A stretch of 58,736 nucleotides of DNA from Clostridia bacterium (GTDB lineage Bacteria > Bacillota > Clostridia > Oscillospirales > CAG-272). Where the stretch lies: assembly GCA_017631325.1 (NCBI GenBank), contig JAGBTM010000049.1, positions 1 through 58,736 on the forward strand, written 5' to 3'. This document shows, one piece after another, positions 34,695 through 43,729 of this stretch. The position numbers were made by a program, and so were the translations under genes. The first letter of the stretch is position 1. The number at the start of each line of letters is the position of its first letter. Below the pieces are notes generated by a model that did not search any database, had not been told where the DNA came from, and saw only the letters and a program-made list of their open reading frames with translations.

Positions 34695-35039
34695 TTAGGA
34701 TTTATCACCGTCGACGGCGATAGCTTTCTTTATTTCAGTCGCGAAGGCCTCGTCGGCTACTCCTACGGTAACGGGCGAGAAAACCTTTCCGAGTAATTTT
34801 CCAAGCTCCAAGGAATCAACAGGGAGCAAGCATGCCTCGGTGTTGTAAAACTCGCATTTGCTGAAAACCCTTTTTTTAGTTGCGTCCGATGCGTCAGAGG
34901 TAACCAGAACGAGCTCTACACGCCCCCTGCCATTTGAGGCAACAGCGCGTAAAACAAGCTCAGTTCCTATAACGAGCCGACCCGCTCTCATAGCAAATCC
35001 GAGCATACCCGTAATTCGCGTCAACGATTTATTTTTCAC
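34695..35039 (-). CDS. ylxQ: L7Ae-family RNA-binding protein (YlxQ)
   Basis: A 114-residue L7Ae/L30e/S12e-fold protein. It has the family pattern TRITGMLGFAMRAGRLVIGTELVLRAV, and LVLVTSDASDATKKRV. B. subtilis YlxQ occupies the same operon position between ylxR and infB and binds RNA kink-turns or a related motif. The GTG at 35039 is chosen as the start because AGGAG is spaced 7 nt upstream and it overlaps the ylxR stop, as usual for this pair; the longer reading frame to 35105 lies inside ylxR. Its exact role in the cell is not known. Confidence 0.88.
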   Translation of the reverse strand: MKNKSLTRITGMLGFAMRAGRLVIGTELVLRAVASNGRGRVELVLVTSDASDATKKRVFSKCEFYNTEACLLPVDSLELGKLLGKVFSPVTVGVADEAFATEIKKAIAVDGDKS

Positions 35040-35313
35040 CCTGAAGCTCCTCTTCCATTCTCGAGTAAACCTCGGCGGGAATAGAGCATTCAAGCGAGGC
35101 TTCAAGCCTTTTTGATTTTACTGCGCGTCTGTAACAGGTAAGGCTCTTACAAATGTAAGCTCCACGTCCCGAGCGCTTGCCGGTTGTATCGAGAGCTATC
35201 TCACCCTCGGGTGTGCGCAAAATTCTGATAAGAGTATTCTTCGGAAAATGCTCACCACAGCCAACGCATCTTCTCTCGGGCAGCTTTCTTTTAGGTGTCA
35301 AATTCTGTGCCAT
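35029..35313 (-). CDS. ylxR: YlxR/RnpM family RNA-binding protein
   Basis: A 94-residue protein with the YlxR signature: RRCVGCGEHFPKNTLIRILR, followed by GRGAYICKSLTCYRRAVK. The family has been linked to RNase P regulation (RnpM) and to nucleoid-associated roles in B. subtilis. It sits 2 bp after nusA and overlaps ylxQ, in the canonical nusA-ylxR-ylxQ-infB order. The CxxC could bind metal, though this is not established. Confidence 0.92.
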   Translation of the reverse strand: MAQNLTPKRKLPERRCVGCGEHFPKNTLIRILRTPEGEIALDTTGKRSGRGAYICKSLTCYRRAVKSKRLEASLECSIPAEVYSRMEEELQGEK

Positions 35314-35315
35314 AT

Positions 35316-36347
35316 TTACGCCTTAATGTCAATCTTGCAGCCTGTAAGACGGGCAACGAGCTTGGCATTACGTCCCTCCTTACCTATTGCAAGGGAAAGC
35401 TGGTCGGGAGAAACGGTTACACGGCAGGTTCTCTCGTCCTCGAGATAAACGTCAAGCACCTTTGCAGGTGAAAGAGCCTCTGCTACGTACTCGGCAAGGT
35501 CGTCGCTGTACTTGATAACGTCAACCTTCTCGCCCGAAAGCTCGGACAGTATTGCCGAAATTCTCATACCGTTCTTACCGATACACGAGCCTACTGCGTC
35601 TACGTTCTCGTCTCTTGACTCAACCGCAATTTTGGTTCTCATTCCGGCCTCACGGGCAACACCCTTGATAAGTATAGTTCCGTCCATAATCTCGGGAACC
35701 TCAAGCTCGAAAAGGCGCTTTACAAAATTCGGGTGTACTCGAGAGAGTGTTACGATAGGTCCGCGTGTCTCTCCACTCTTTACCTCGGAGATAAATACCT
35801 TAATTCTGTCGCCAACCTCGAAGCTCTCACCGGGAATCTGCTCCTCTCTGATAAGCGTAGCGTAGCCCGTACCCGTGTCAAGAATTGCGTTGCCGTTTAC
35901 GGTATCTACCTTATCAACGATAGCAGTAATGATTTCTTCCTTCTTGTTCTCGTATTCCTTGGTCTGACGCTCACGCTCTGCGGTACGGATAGCCTGAACT
36001 ATCATCTGCTTACCTGCCTGAGCCGAAAGGCGTCTGAAGTCCTTGGTCTTAAGCTCGGTTTCAACGACGCCACCCATCTTGTGACGGCGGGAAAGAGCCT
36101 TTGCCGCGGTGTAGCCTATCTCACATTTTTCGTCATACACCTCGTCGTCGGGAACTACCTTTCTCTGCTGGAAAACTCTCATATCCTTTTTGTTGGGGTC
36201 GAGCTGAACTCTGATTATAGTGCTAGCTCCCACCTCCTTGCGACAAGCGTTGGCAAGCGCAAGCTCGATTTGAGATATCATATACTCCTTTGAAATGCCG
36301 TTTTCCTTCTCAAGAAGGTCAAGGGCGTTAAAAAATTCCGCGTTCAT
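35316..36347 (-). CDS. nusA: Transcription termination/antitermination factor NusA
   Basis: NusA binds RNA polymerase and nascent RNA and modulates pausing, termination and antitermination. The 343-residue product begins MNAEFFNALDLLEKENGIS, and has the N-terminal polymerase-binding domain, an S1 domain (about residues 135-200) and two KH domains (SRDENVDAVGSCIGKNGMRISAIL and LSLAIGKEGRNAKLVARLTG). It lacks the acidic C-terminal repeats of proteobacteria, as normal for Bacillota. The start at 36347 is set by homology; ribosome binding is weak (TGGAAAA). About 200 bp separates it from rimP. Confidence 0.95.
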   Translation of the reverse strand: MNAEFFNALDLLEKENGISKEYMISQIELALANACRKEVGASTIIRVQLDPNKKDMRVFQQRKVVPDDEVYDEKCEIGYTAAKALSRRHKMGGVVETELKTKDFRRLSAQAGKQMIVQAIRTAERERQTKEYENKKEEIITAIVDKVDTVNGNAILDTGTGYATLIREEQIPGESFEVGDRIKVFISEVKSGETRGPIVTLSRVHPNFVKRLFELEVPEIMDGTILIKGVAREAGMRTKIAVESRDENVDAVGSCIGKNGMRISAILSELSGEKVDVIKYSDDLAEYVAEALSPAKVLDVYLEDERTCRVTVSPDQLSLAIGKEGRNAKLVARLTGCKIDIKA

Positions 36348-36549
36348 TTTTCCATTGTACCCGCCGTGATACACACGGCGTCCTTTCGTTTAGCATCTTT
36401 TTATTTTTATTTAATTATTTTCGTATTTGATTTTTGTAAGGTTTCATTAAATCACGGCCCGAAACTCTAATCCGTACCTTTGAATCCCATGGATTACAAA
36501 GTCACCTCGTTCGTCCCAGTGACGTATTTATAGATTAAATCAGCTCTCG

Positions 36550-37011
36550 TCAGCTCTCGAAAAACACGGTGTTGAGCTTTGATATCTCAGAAAGCTTAAT
36601 AACCTCGTCCCTCTCGTCTTCTTTGATAGTAACGGTATCACCGTCGGTGCCGACGAGCGTGCCTATCACGGATTTTTTGCCGTCTCTCGCTGCAAAAAGC
36701 TTTGCCTCAACCTTGACGCCGATGCAAGCCTCAATATGCTCTGCCGTACGAAGCTCGCGCTCTATACCCGGCGAGGAAACGTCAAGATAATAGAAGCTCT
36801 CGATGGGGTCTATTTCGTCGAGGATAGGGTCTATTGCTCTGTGCACCTTCTCGCAGTCCTCAATATAAACACCCGCGTCGCAGTCAATCGTTATCTCGAG
36901 GTGATAATCCGCTCCAACCTTTGAGTAGGTTATGTCCCAAATTCTGTAACCGAGCTCGGCTACGGTGGACTCGATAGCCTCTCTTACTGTGTCCTTAATA
37001 CTCTTTTTCAT
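36550..37011 (-). CDS. rimP: Ribosome maturation factor RimP
   Basis: A 153-residue protein needed for 30S subunit assembly. It shows the RimP pattern: REAIESTVAELGYRIWDITYS, LEITIDCDAGVYIEDCEKVHRAI, YYLDVSSPGIERELRT, and the small C-terminal SH3-like domain. The ATG at 37011 follows AAAGGAGG; the longer frame upstream crosses the leader hairpin and is unlikely. It heads the rimP-nusA-ylxR-ylxQ-infB operon. Confidence 0.94.
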   Translation of the reverse strand: MKKSIKDTVREAIESTVAELGYRIWDITYSKVGADYHLEITIDCDAGVYIEDCEKVHRAIDPILDEIDPIESFYYLDVSSPGIERELRTAEHIEACIGVKVEAKLFAARDGKKSVIGTLVGTDGDTVTIKEDERDEVIKLSEISKLNTVFFES

Positions 37012-37050
37012 TCTGCCTCCTTTAAGTCGGATATAGCTTCTTCCAACAAT

Positions 37051-37083
37051 GAAATGAAGAGTGACCGCGGGGCCACTCTTCAT
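37051..37083 (-). promoter_or_regulatory. Hairpin in the rimP operon leader
   Basis: ATGAAGAGTG and CACTCTTCAT form a 10-bp stem around a GC-rich loop in the 5' leader, between promoter and rimP start. No U-run follows, so it is not a simple terminator. A regulatory role, for example through NusA, is inferred from position only. Confidence 0.5.
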
Positions 37084-37105
37084 CATAAACTATTTAACTG
37101 TATTC

Positions 37106-37133
37106 ATTATAGCATATTTTCAGAAAAAATCAA
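37106..37133 (-). promoter_or_regulatory. Promoter of the rimP-infB operon
   Basis: On the minus strand there is TTGATT, a 16-nt spacer, and TATAAT with ATGC before it (extended -10). Confidence 0.75.
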
Positions 37134-37206
37134 TAGTTTTTTCAATATTTCTAATTTTTTTATTGATTTTCGTCAAAAAGCCATAGCTTATACGTCTTTT
37201 AGAATA

Positions 37207-37413
37207 TTATTCGTAATCGTTAGGAGCCTTACCAACGCTGAACTTACGTCTGGTGTACTTATCGTCGCCTGTCGCCTTTGCGTACTCACGCATAAGCTTT
37301 TCAAGCTCCTTTACGATTTCAAGTCTTCTGCGCTCAAGGTCGCACGCCTCGGAGGAACGGCCCTTTATAGCAGAGGTATTTTCAAGCTGAGCTGTGTTTT
37401 TATCTTTTTTCAT
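37207..37413 (-). CDS. Small charged protein of unknown function
   Basis: A 68-residue soluble protein, mostly helical (RRRLEIVKELEKLMREYAKATG) with a short C-terminal tail. It has an excellent AGGAGG site overlapping the end of the upstream giant gene, 15 bp away, so it belongs to that operon. I do not recognise a family. The size, charge and position suggest an accessory to the tail-anchored coiled-coil protein. Confidence 0.72.
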   Translation of the reverse strand: MKKDKNTAQLENTSAIKGRSSEACDLERRRLEIVKELEKLMREYAKATGDDKYTRRKFSVGKAPNDYE

Positions 37414-37428
37414 CTACAATTCCTCCTA

Positions 37429-40400
37429 TTAAAGTCCAAACGTCGAGCCGATAGCGCCAAAGAAGTCAGCGCCGAAGAAATAAAGGAATGCTGCAATAGC
37501 GCCTATGAGGACGACGAGCAGAAGACCGATGCCCATCATCCAAGAGCCGCCCATATCCTTACCAAGATTTTTAAGTCTGCCAAGAAGCCAGTCAAATCTC
37601 TTTGCCGCCATCTTTGCCGCCTTGGTGTTTACCGCGATATCCTTTTTGAGCTGAGCCTTTTCGTGCTTCGGAACATTCTCGTGCTTGAGACGGTACTTAG
37701 CAAGAGCCACGGTAGACTTAGCGTCTATCTGAGTGTTGAGAAGGTCGTAGAGCTTCTGCTTATCTCTTCTCTCAGCGGAAAGTCTCGATACTCTCTTTGC
37801 GCGGCCGGCGAGCTTCTTATATTCCTTTGCGGCAGCAGCTGTCTTAATCTTGCGCATTTCAAGAGTAATAGCGCGGCCGTCCATATCTACCTCGTAGCCG
37901 GTGTAAATCGACAGAAGCTTGCTGTTGATAAGCTCTCTCTCGTTGAGAAGCTGCATTACCTTCTCGCGAATATCGGCTATATCGTGCTTGGTGTACTTCT
38001 TAGAGAAGATACCGCCGTTTTTGATCTTAACCGTCTCGGGATTATTTCTAATTACCTCGTAGTAACGCTGGTTGTCTGCCTCTTCGGAAACGAGCGCTCT
38101 CTTGCCCTTGTCGTCAAGCTCCTTGCAGCGACGCGCTATCTCGCGCTCGGAAGTCACGCTCTGCTTCTGAGATACTGCGTATCTGTAAGCAAGCATATCG
38201 TTCTTACTCTGGAGCAGCCCCTTTTCGAACATAAATCTTGCAGCAATAAGCTCAAGGTCCTTGTTCTGCTGCTTTGCAATACGGCTGGAGAGCTGTGCTA
38301 TCTCGTAGCTTGCCGCGTTGCTTCTCTCTACTCTGTTGTGAGCCTGAGCCGCCGCGAGCTTCTTATCGTTCTCGTTCTTGACGTCGTAAGCCGTGAAATC
38401 AGCAAAATCGTACTCGTATACCGAGGTATTGGTTTCGCAGCTGATGTCGGGAATTGCAGTGTAGGGACGTCCGGATACTATCTTCTCAGCCATTTCGGTA
38501 TCAGCCTTGGTGATAGCGTCACCCGTCAGGCTCTCATACTCATCAACTACCTTATTGTAGACGGCAATCTCTTCATTAAGCGACTTTCTGAGCTTGTCAA
38601 TCTGCTTTTTGCTGGTAGAAACCTGAGATGCGGCAAGAAGATTGTCAGCCGCAAGAGAAACAGCCTTCTTCTGAGTAGTAAGAGATGCGCAAATAAGCAT
38701 CACTTTCTCTCTACCCGTTGTAACTGCTCTCTGCTTTTCGAGGTTTGCGAAATCCTCCTTGATGATAGCGTCCTCTTTCTTTGAGGACTTAAGAAGCTTT
38801 GAAAGCTCCTTCTTGTTCATAACGCTCATAGCGCGGTTTGCCTTGCTGTTGTACTCGGCCTTGGGAGCGTTTTCCTTGCCCTCAGTCTCTACGATATGAA
38901 CGGTCTGAGTAGGTGCCTTTTCGATTATATGATACTCGAATTTAGGGGTCTTGAAGTAGCCGTTGCCTGCGATAACGGTCTTATAAAGGTCGGTCGATAC
39001 CTTGCTGAGGGTGATACCGCCGTTTGCCTTAAGTGTGTCAACTATTACGTTGTGAGATGCAATCTCAGCCTCAAGGCGCTTCTTAGACTGCTTCTGATAG
39101 GATTTCTGCTCAGAGACGAGAGAAACCGCTACGTTGTCGCAAAGGCTGTCGATAAGGTTCTTAACTATACCAAGACGCTTAACGTCTAGGTCTACGAGAG
39201 CCTCACCGGTGAGAGATTTTCTCTCCTTTTCAAGCTTAGCAAGCTCCTTTTTAGTAGCGTTGTAGCTTTTTTCACTTTGCTTTTTGTACTTACCGAACGC
39301 CGACGCGTCGAGCTTGTCGGAGGCGGGAGCGGCCTTCTCTTTTCTGTCAACCTCTATTATCTCCGTCTCGCTTTCACACGCCTCGGGCTTCTTCGCATTC
39401 TTCTCGGCCTTCTTCTCAGCCTTAAGAGCCTTCTTTGCCTGCTTCTCGGCCTTCTTCTCAGCCTTGGCAGCCTTCTTTGCCTGCTTCTCGGCCTTCTTCT
39501 CAGCCTTAGCAGCCTTCTTTGCCTGCTTCTCGGCCTTTTTCTCAGCCTTGGCAGCCTTCTTCGCCTGCTTCTCAGCCTTCTTCTCAGCCTTAGCGTTTTC
39601 GGGGGCTGTCTCGCTTACGGGTGCGGGAGCGCTCTCGGTGTCGGAGCTATCTTCGGGAGCTGCCATTGCGCTCTGCTCCTCGGCAAAACTCGACACGGGT
39701 GCCACCTCAGAAGCATTAGCATAGGATACTCTGCTTGATGCAGTAGCAAGCATAGCGGCAAGAGAGCCTGCTGCTACGCCGTCAATTGAGTTAGATGCGG
39801 CTACGCTCTGAGGTGTGGGTGTCTGCGCGCCGCCAAAGATAAAAGTGCAGCAAGCATCAAGAGCGCCGGACTTTGACTCGGGCTCTCCAACGACTCTCGT
39901 CATATCACCAACCGTCTCGTAGAGCTCGGTAAGGTGAACCATAACGGGCATATCGGGAAGAAGTCTTGCGTCTGCAATTTTCTCAACAGTTGCGGAATGA
40001 ATAGCCGTAATAGAGGTATTGCAAGCCTGCTCGCACTCTCTTGCGAAGCCGTTGTATCTGATAAACGCATCGATAAGGTCGCGCTTGTTAGATGCAATAA
40101 ACTTAGTGATACCAAGGCTAAGAGAAGCAAGGAACACCTTAGAGGATACAAGCGCTCTCTCCCTCTCGATAGCGAGAAGCATTACGCTCTTATCCTTTTC
40201 GTTCTCTATCTTGCTGAAGCGAGCCGCTTCCTTATCAAGCTTCTTGTTTGCCTTCTTTGCAAGCTTGAGAAGCTTCTTATACTGTCTCTTGTTTTTAATT
40301 GCTCCGTCGCCGACAAGGGTGTCTGCGGTAAGGGGAGAAGATATAACCTTAGAGAGAGTGATTTCGTTCTTCTTGGTCTCGGGCGAATTTGCGGTAACGG

Positions 40401-42447
40401 TAGGACAAGCGGGAGATGCCACGCCGTTTACGAGAGTAGCAAGGCTCGGGAAGGTGAAGGTGTACGACGTAGGCGCTGCCTCCTCCTTCTTAAGCTGCTC
40501 GTATCTCTCCTTGAACGCAAGGGCGGGAATTACAGCCTTTCCGGTGCCGTCTGCAAGACGTTCGGGAAGGAAAGCTGATACACGGGTAAGCTCTTCACCG
40601 GTTATTGCGGCAAAATCACCTGCCTTACGGTTGTACTCCTCAATAGACGCGTAAAGAGAATTCTTTGCGCTTCTAAGAACTCTGGAATTGGTTATTTTTG
40701 CGACGCAGGAAACGTTATCGCACTTGATTTCGAGAATCTTAGCGCAGATAATTATCGACTTACATACGGTTACGTAGGTTGCACTTACGTCACCAAGCTC
40801 GTAAGCCATCTGGTCGAGCTTTGACTTCTGCTTCTCAAAGGTCTTGATAGCCTTATTGCTCTTTTTGAGGTACTTCTTAAGCTGCTTTTTGTTCGTAACA
40901 GCCTCACACATAGCGCGAAGCTCTGCTACTACGGGGTCGCCGCTTGCAACGGGCTCAAGCGCGGGCGCCTCTTCGGTAGTGGCTACGGTCTGCTCGACAA
41001 CAGCCTCCTCTACCTCAGTAGGTGCAGATGCTACGTTCTCTGCGATAACTGCCTCAACGGGCTCGCTCTCGCAAACGCTCTCGTAAGCCTCGCTCGTCTC
41101 ACGGGTTACGTTGAGGTCGCATGCGGAAAGCTTGGGAAGCGACACGGGTGCGCTTACAAAGGAGTTAATCTCGTCTATAACGGCCTGACGTCTTCTTGCA
41201 TGAGAGGTGGCTATCTCAATTCTGTGAGCGTTGAGCGCCTCCATCTCGTAGTTGAATCTCTGCTGCTCCTCGTCAACGATGCGCTTCATCTCGTTCTTTG
41301 CGATTTCGGTGCTATCCTTGATTACGGAAAGTATGTATTCGTGCTGTGCCTTTGCCACAGCTATCTCGTGTGCGTACTGCTCGACGGTGGGATTAGAACC
41401 GGCGGGAGCGATAAGAGGATCGTCCTCAGAGGTAAGGCTTACCACCATTCTATCGTCCTCTATGTTGAGTATGAACTTATCGTCAGAGGTGTCAAGCATT
41501 TCGCCTACAAGGAAGCTTTCTACCTCGCGACGCGCTGCCTCAAGCTCGCTTGTGGGCTCGGAATATGCATACACGGTGGTGGGGGTGGGCGCCTTTTGGG
41601 TCTCGGGCTCTTCTTTCTTTTCGGGTATATCTTTTGCCTCGGGAGCAGTCTCAATTACTGCCTTGTCAAGCGTCTCGGCGCTCTTATCCTCAACGGCCTC
41701 GCCGTTTGCATCAAGATTGCCCTTCTTGATATCCATTCTGTCAACGAGACGAAGATTTCCGTTCTCGTCGATTATAGCGCACTTGGTTACGCGATTGAGT
41801 AGCGCTGTCGCCTTTTCTCCGCGTTCGTGGGCCTCGCCACGCTCCTTTTCGAGCATCTCGGCTATCTCCTTAGCCTTCTCCTCGCGTACGCGCGCGGCCT
41901 CAGCCTCTTTTTCTTCTCTCTCACGAAGCTTAGCGGCGGAAAGAGCCTTTTGTCTGTCCTTCATAAGCTTCTTTCTGTAATTCTGAGCGTAATCGAGGGC
42001 GGCAAGCTTCTGCTCTGCTACTATCTGAGCCAGGCGCTCGTCCTCCTGATGCTTCTTCTCGATTTCCTCAATTCTCTCCTGAGCCTCAGCCTCGGACGAC
42101 CTGTTGGTCTTCTCCTGCTCGCTTCTGCGGGTGCGCGCGTCTGCGCTTGCCTTTTGGATGTTGCCGGCAGCCTCCTTGAGCTTGTCGGAAATGTCGTCTG
42201 AAACAACCTCTTCAGCCACAACCTCTTCAGTAGCTGTCTGCTCGACAACTGCCTCTTCTGCTACAGCTTCCTCAGCAACTGCCACCTCGACAACTGCCTC
42301 TTCTGCTACAGTTTCCTCAGCAACTGCTTCCTCGACAACTGCTTGTGCGACAACCTCCTCTGCTATAACGGTGGTTACAGCCTCCTCTGTCGTTTCGGGT
42401 GCCGGAGCGGTCTGTTCGGCGGTCGAAATGTTCTTTTCTTCTGCCAT
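37429..42447 (-). CDS. Giant tail-anchored coiled-coil protein
   Basis: 1672 residues, not recognised. No signal peptide. Residues 10-60 are an Ala/Val/Glu repeat (VAEEAVAEEAVVE type). Most of the rest is charged helix with at least three copies of a degenerate block of about 150 residues (NKKQLKKYLKKSNKAIKTFEKQ, NKRQYKKLLKLAKKANKKLD, NKKELSKLLKSSKKEDAI), suggesting internal duplication. Residues 950-1017 are a pure Lys/Ala/Glu 14-residue repeat. A single hydrophobic segment sits at the very C-terminus (MMGIGLLLVVLIGAIAAFLYFF), so it would be anchored by its tail with the bulk in the cytoplasm. The start overlaps the CBS gene stop (TAATG). A scaffold or filament role is inferred. Confidence 0.75.
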   Translation of the reverse strand: MAEEKNISTAEQTAPAPETTEEAVTTVIAEEVVAQAVVEEAVAEETVAEEAVVEVAVAEEAVAEEAVVEQTATEEVVAEEVVSDDISDKLKEAAGNIQKASADARTRRSEQEKTNRSSEAEAQERIEEIEKKHQEDERLAQIVAEQKLAALDYAQNYRKKLMKDRQKALSAAKLREREEKEAEAARVREEKAKEIAEMLEKERGEAHERGEKATALLNRVTKCAIIDENGNLRLVDRMDIKKGNLDANGEAVEDKSAETLDKAVIETAPEAKDIPEKKEEPETQKAPTPTTVYAYSEPTSELEAARREVESFLVGEMLDTSDDKFILNIEDDRMVVSLTSEDDPLIAPAGSNPTVEQYAHEIAVAKAQHEYILSVIKDSTEIAKNEMKRIVDEEQQRFNYEMEALNAHRIEIATSHARRRQAVIDEINSFVSAPVSLPKLSACDLNVTRETSEAYESVCESEPVEAVIAENVASAPTEVEEAVVEQTVATTEEAPALEPVASGDPVVAELRAMCEAVTNKKQLKKYLKKSNKAIKTFEKQKSKLDQMAYELGDVSATYVTVCKSIIICAKILEIKCDNVSCVAKITNSRVLRSAKNSLYASIEEYNRKAGDFAAITGEELTRVSAFLPERLADGTGKAVIPALAFKERYEQLKKEEAAPTSYTFTFPSLATLVNGVASPACPTVTANSPETKKNEITLSKVISSPLTADTLVGDGAIKNKRQYKKLLKLAKKANKKLDKEAARFSKIENEKDKSVMLLAIERERALVSSKVFLASLSLGITKFIASNKRDLIDAFIRYNGFARECEQACNTSITAIHSATVEKIADARLLPDMPVMVHLTELYETVGDMTRVVGEPESKSGALDACCTFIFGGAQTPTPQSVAASNSIDGVAAGSLAAMLATASSRVSYANASEVAPVSSFAEEQSAMAAPEDSSDTESAPAPVSETAPENAKAEKKAEKQAKKAAKAEKKAEKQAKKAAKAEKKAEKQAKKAAKAEKKAEKQAKKALKAEKKAEKNAKKPEACESETEIIEVDRKEKAAPASDKLDASAFGKYKKQSEKSYNATKKELAKLEKERKSLTGEALVDLDVKRLGIVKNLIDSLCDNVAVSLVSEQKSYQKQSKKRLEAEIASHNVIVDTLKANGGITLSKVSTDLYKTVIAGNGYFKTPKFEYHIIEKAPTQTVHIVETEGKENAPKAEYNSKANRAMSVMNKKELSKLLKSSKKEDAIIKEDFANLEKQRAVTTGREKVMLICASLTTQKKAVSLAADNLLAASQVSTSKKQIDKLRKSLNEEIAVYNKVVDEYESLTGDAITKADTEMAEKIVSGRPYTAIPDISCETNTSVYEYDFADFTAYDVKNENDKKLAAAQAHNRVERSNAASYEIAQLSSRIAKQQNKDLELIAARFMFEKGLLQSKNDMLAYRYAVSQKQSVTSEREIARRCKELDDKGKRALVSEEADNQRYYEVIRNNPETVKIKNGGIFSKKYTKHDIADIREKVMQLLNERELINSKLLSIYTGYEVDMDGRAITLEMRKIKTAAAAKEYKKLAGRAKRVSRLSAERRDKQKLYDLLNTQIDAKSTVALAKYRLKHENVPKHEKAQLKKDIAVNTKAAKMAAKRFDWLLGRLKNLGKDMGGSWMMGIGLLLVVLIGAIAAFLYFFGADFFGAIGSTFGL
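39394..39600 (-). repeat. In-frame 42-bp repeat inside the giant coiled-coil gene
   Basis: About five tandem units encode AEKKAEKQAKKAAK, highly alike at DNA level, giving a Lys/Ala helix of about 70 residues. Copy number is likely to vary between strains by slippage. Confidence 0.85.
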
Positions 42448-42869
42448 TACGTGTTCCTCCTGTCGTTTTCATTATAAAATTTTGATAAATAATTTAAAAT
42501 ATCTCGTCTTAATATTATGCCTATGAAGCAGTCGCGGTCGTCCACAACAGGCACGAAGTTGTGTTCCTTTACCTTATCGATAACGTCCTCAAGAGAGGCT
42601 GTGTGATACACGGGCTTGACGTAGGGCTCGTTCATAATATCGACCACCCCGCACGTCTCAAGCTTCTTTTTAGTAACAGTGCCTGCCTCAAATAGATATT
42701 TGAGGATATCGTCGTTCCTTAGCGTTCCGACGTATACACCGTCCTTATCGATAACCGGAATTGCTGCGTATCGGTGAAAGCGCATTTTTTCTATACCCTG
42801 TCTGACGGTGCTGTCTACGGTGACGTACTCCACCATACTCTTTGGTATTATAAAGCGCATTATATTCAT
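42447..42869 (-). CDS. CBS-domain pair protein
   Basis: A 140-residue protein made almost entirely of two CBS domains (about 12-65: VTVDSTVRQGIEKMRFHRYAAIPVIDKDG; about 80-135: PVYHTASLEDVIDKVKEHNFVPVVDD). CBS pairs bind adenine nucleotides or derivatives and regulate partners. It has no attached catalytic domain. Both ends overlap neighbours (ATGA with the pantothenate kinase, TAATG with the giant gene), so it is tightly coupled and may sense nucleotide or CoA state for the operon. The specific ligand is not evident. Confidence 0.88.
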   Translation of the reverse strand: MNIMRFIIPKSMVEYVTVDSTVRQGIEKMRFHRYAAIPVIDKDGVYVGTLRNDDILKYLFEAGTVTKKKLETCGVVDIMNEPYVKPVYHTASLEDVIDKVKEHNFVPVVDDRDCFIGIILRRDILNYLSKFYNENDRRNT

Positions 42870-43729
42870 TTATCGCTACCCCCGTATTCACGGTCAAAGC
42901 CCGCAAGGGCGGTGCCAATAACGGTTGCATACTGCGAATGCTCAGGGATAATAAACCTTACTCCGTATCCCATATCGTTAAGCTGCTCAAACTTCTCTTT
43001 GCAAAAGCCGAGCCTTGTAACGTTACCCGTGAGGACTATACTCTTGACACCCGCGGCGCGTGCGGCGAATACCGACACCATCGCAACGGCCTCAAATACC
43101 ATATTCATGATACCGAGCGCCACGTCGCTTTTAGTCGCAACGTCGGATACTCCTCCAAAATTCGAAGCTGTAAGGTCGCGGTGAAGAGCTCCCAACATAT
43201 CGGGTGCTGTGATATCCTTGATACGCAGGTCTATGTTTCCTATTTCGCCGTCCTTTGCAAACTCTGCAAGGTGGTCGATGTCCTCAAGATTTAAAAGCAG
43301 TCTTGAAAGTCCAAGCAGCGTTCCGCCGCCAACTCCGGTTCCGCCGACGTACTTCATTTTGCCGTCTCTTGTCGCATGCACGAGCGCGGTACCCGTTCCC
43401 ATGCTTACTACAAGAGCCTCGTCAAGTCCCGAAAGATACAGGCCTCCTCGACCTATACCGGTAAACTCCTCCAGTCTGTGCGACTCGAGTCCGTAGAGGT
43501 CCTTTTTAATGTAAGACGAGCCAACACCCGTCATCATAACTCTCGTAATATCCGATATACTCAGATTGTTGTCGTCGGTAAATTTACCGAACGCGCCGTA
43601 GGTTGCAGTTACGGGGTCGTTCGCACGCACGTGCTGGGGCGTAATAATTACGTGCCCTGTGCCATCCTTTTTTACACCGACTATCTTGGTGGTCGAGCCG
43701 CCTACGTCAATACCTATAATTAAGCTCAT
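42866..43729 (-). CDS. coaW: Type II pantothenate kinase
   Basis: A 287-residue ASKHA-fold kinase that phosphorylates pantothenate, the first step of coenzyme A synthesis. It has LIIGIDVGGSTTKIVGVKKDG (phosphate 1 motif), VSMGTGTALVHA (phosphate 2), and VGGTGVGGGTLLGLSRLLL, a type II hallmark shared with the eukaryotic/Staphylococcus enzymes. The C-terminal LTGNVTRLGFC closes the fold. It overlaps the MutS-like gene upstream and the CBS gene downstream by 4 nt each. Type II enzymes escape feedback by CoA in Staphylococcus; whether this one does cannot be read here. Confidence 0.9.
   Translation of the reverse strand: MSLIIGIDVGGSTTKIVGVKKDGTGHVIITPQHVRANDPVTATYGAFGKFTDDNNLSISDITRVMMTGVGSSYIKKDLYGLESHRLEEFTGIGRGGLYLSGLDEALVVSMGTGTALVHATRDGKMKYVGGTGVGGGTLLGLSRLLLNLEDIDHLAEFAKDGEIGNIDLRIKDITAPDMLGALHRDLTASNFGGVSDVATKSDVALGIMNMVFEAVAMVSVFAARAAGVKSIVLTGNVTRLGFCKEKFEQLNDMGYGVRFIIPEHSQYATVIGTALAGFDREYGGSDK

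Noticed and set aside
37054-38784. 576-codon plus-strand frame opposite the giant coiled-coil gene
   Set aside because: It starts in the rimP leader and is the shadow of the minus-strand operon; no homology and no ribosome site.
39277-39738. Leu/Ser-rich frame opposite the Lys/Ala repeat
   Set aside because: It is the antisense reading of the AEKKAEKQAKKAAK repeat.
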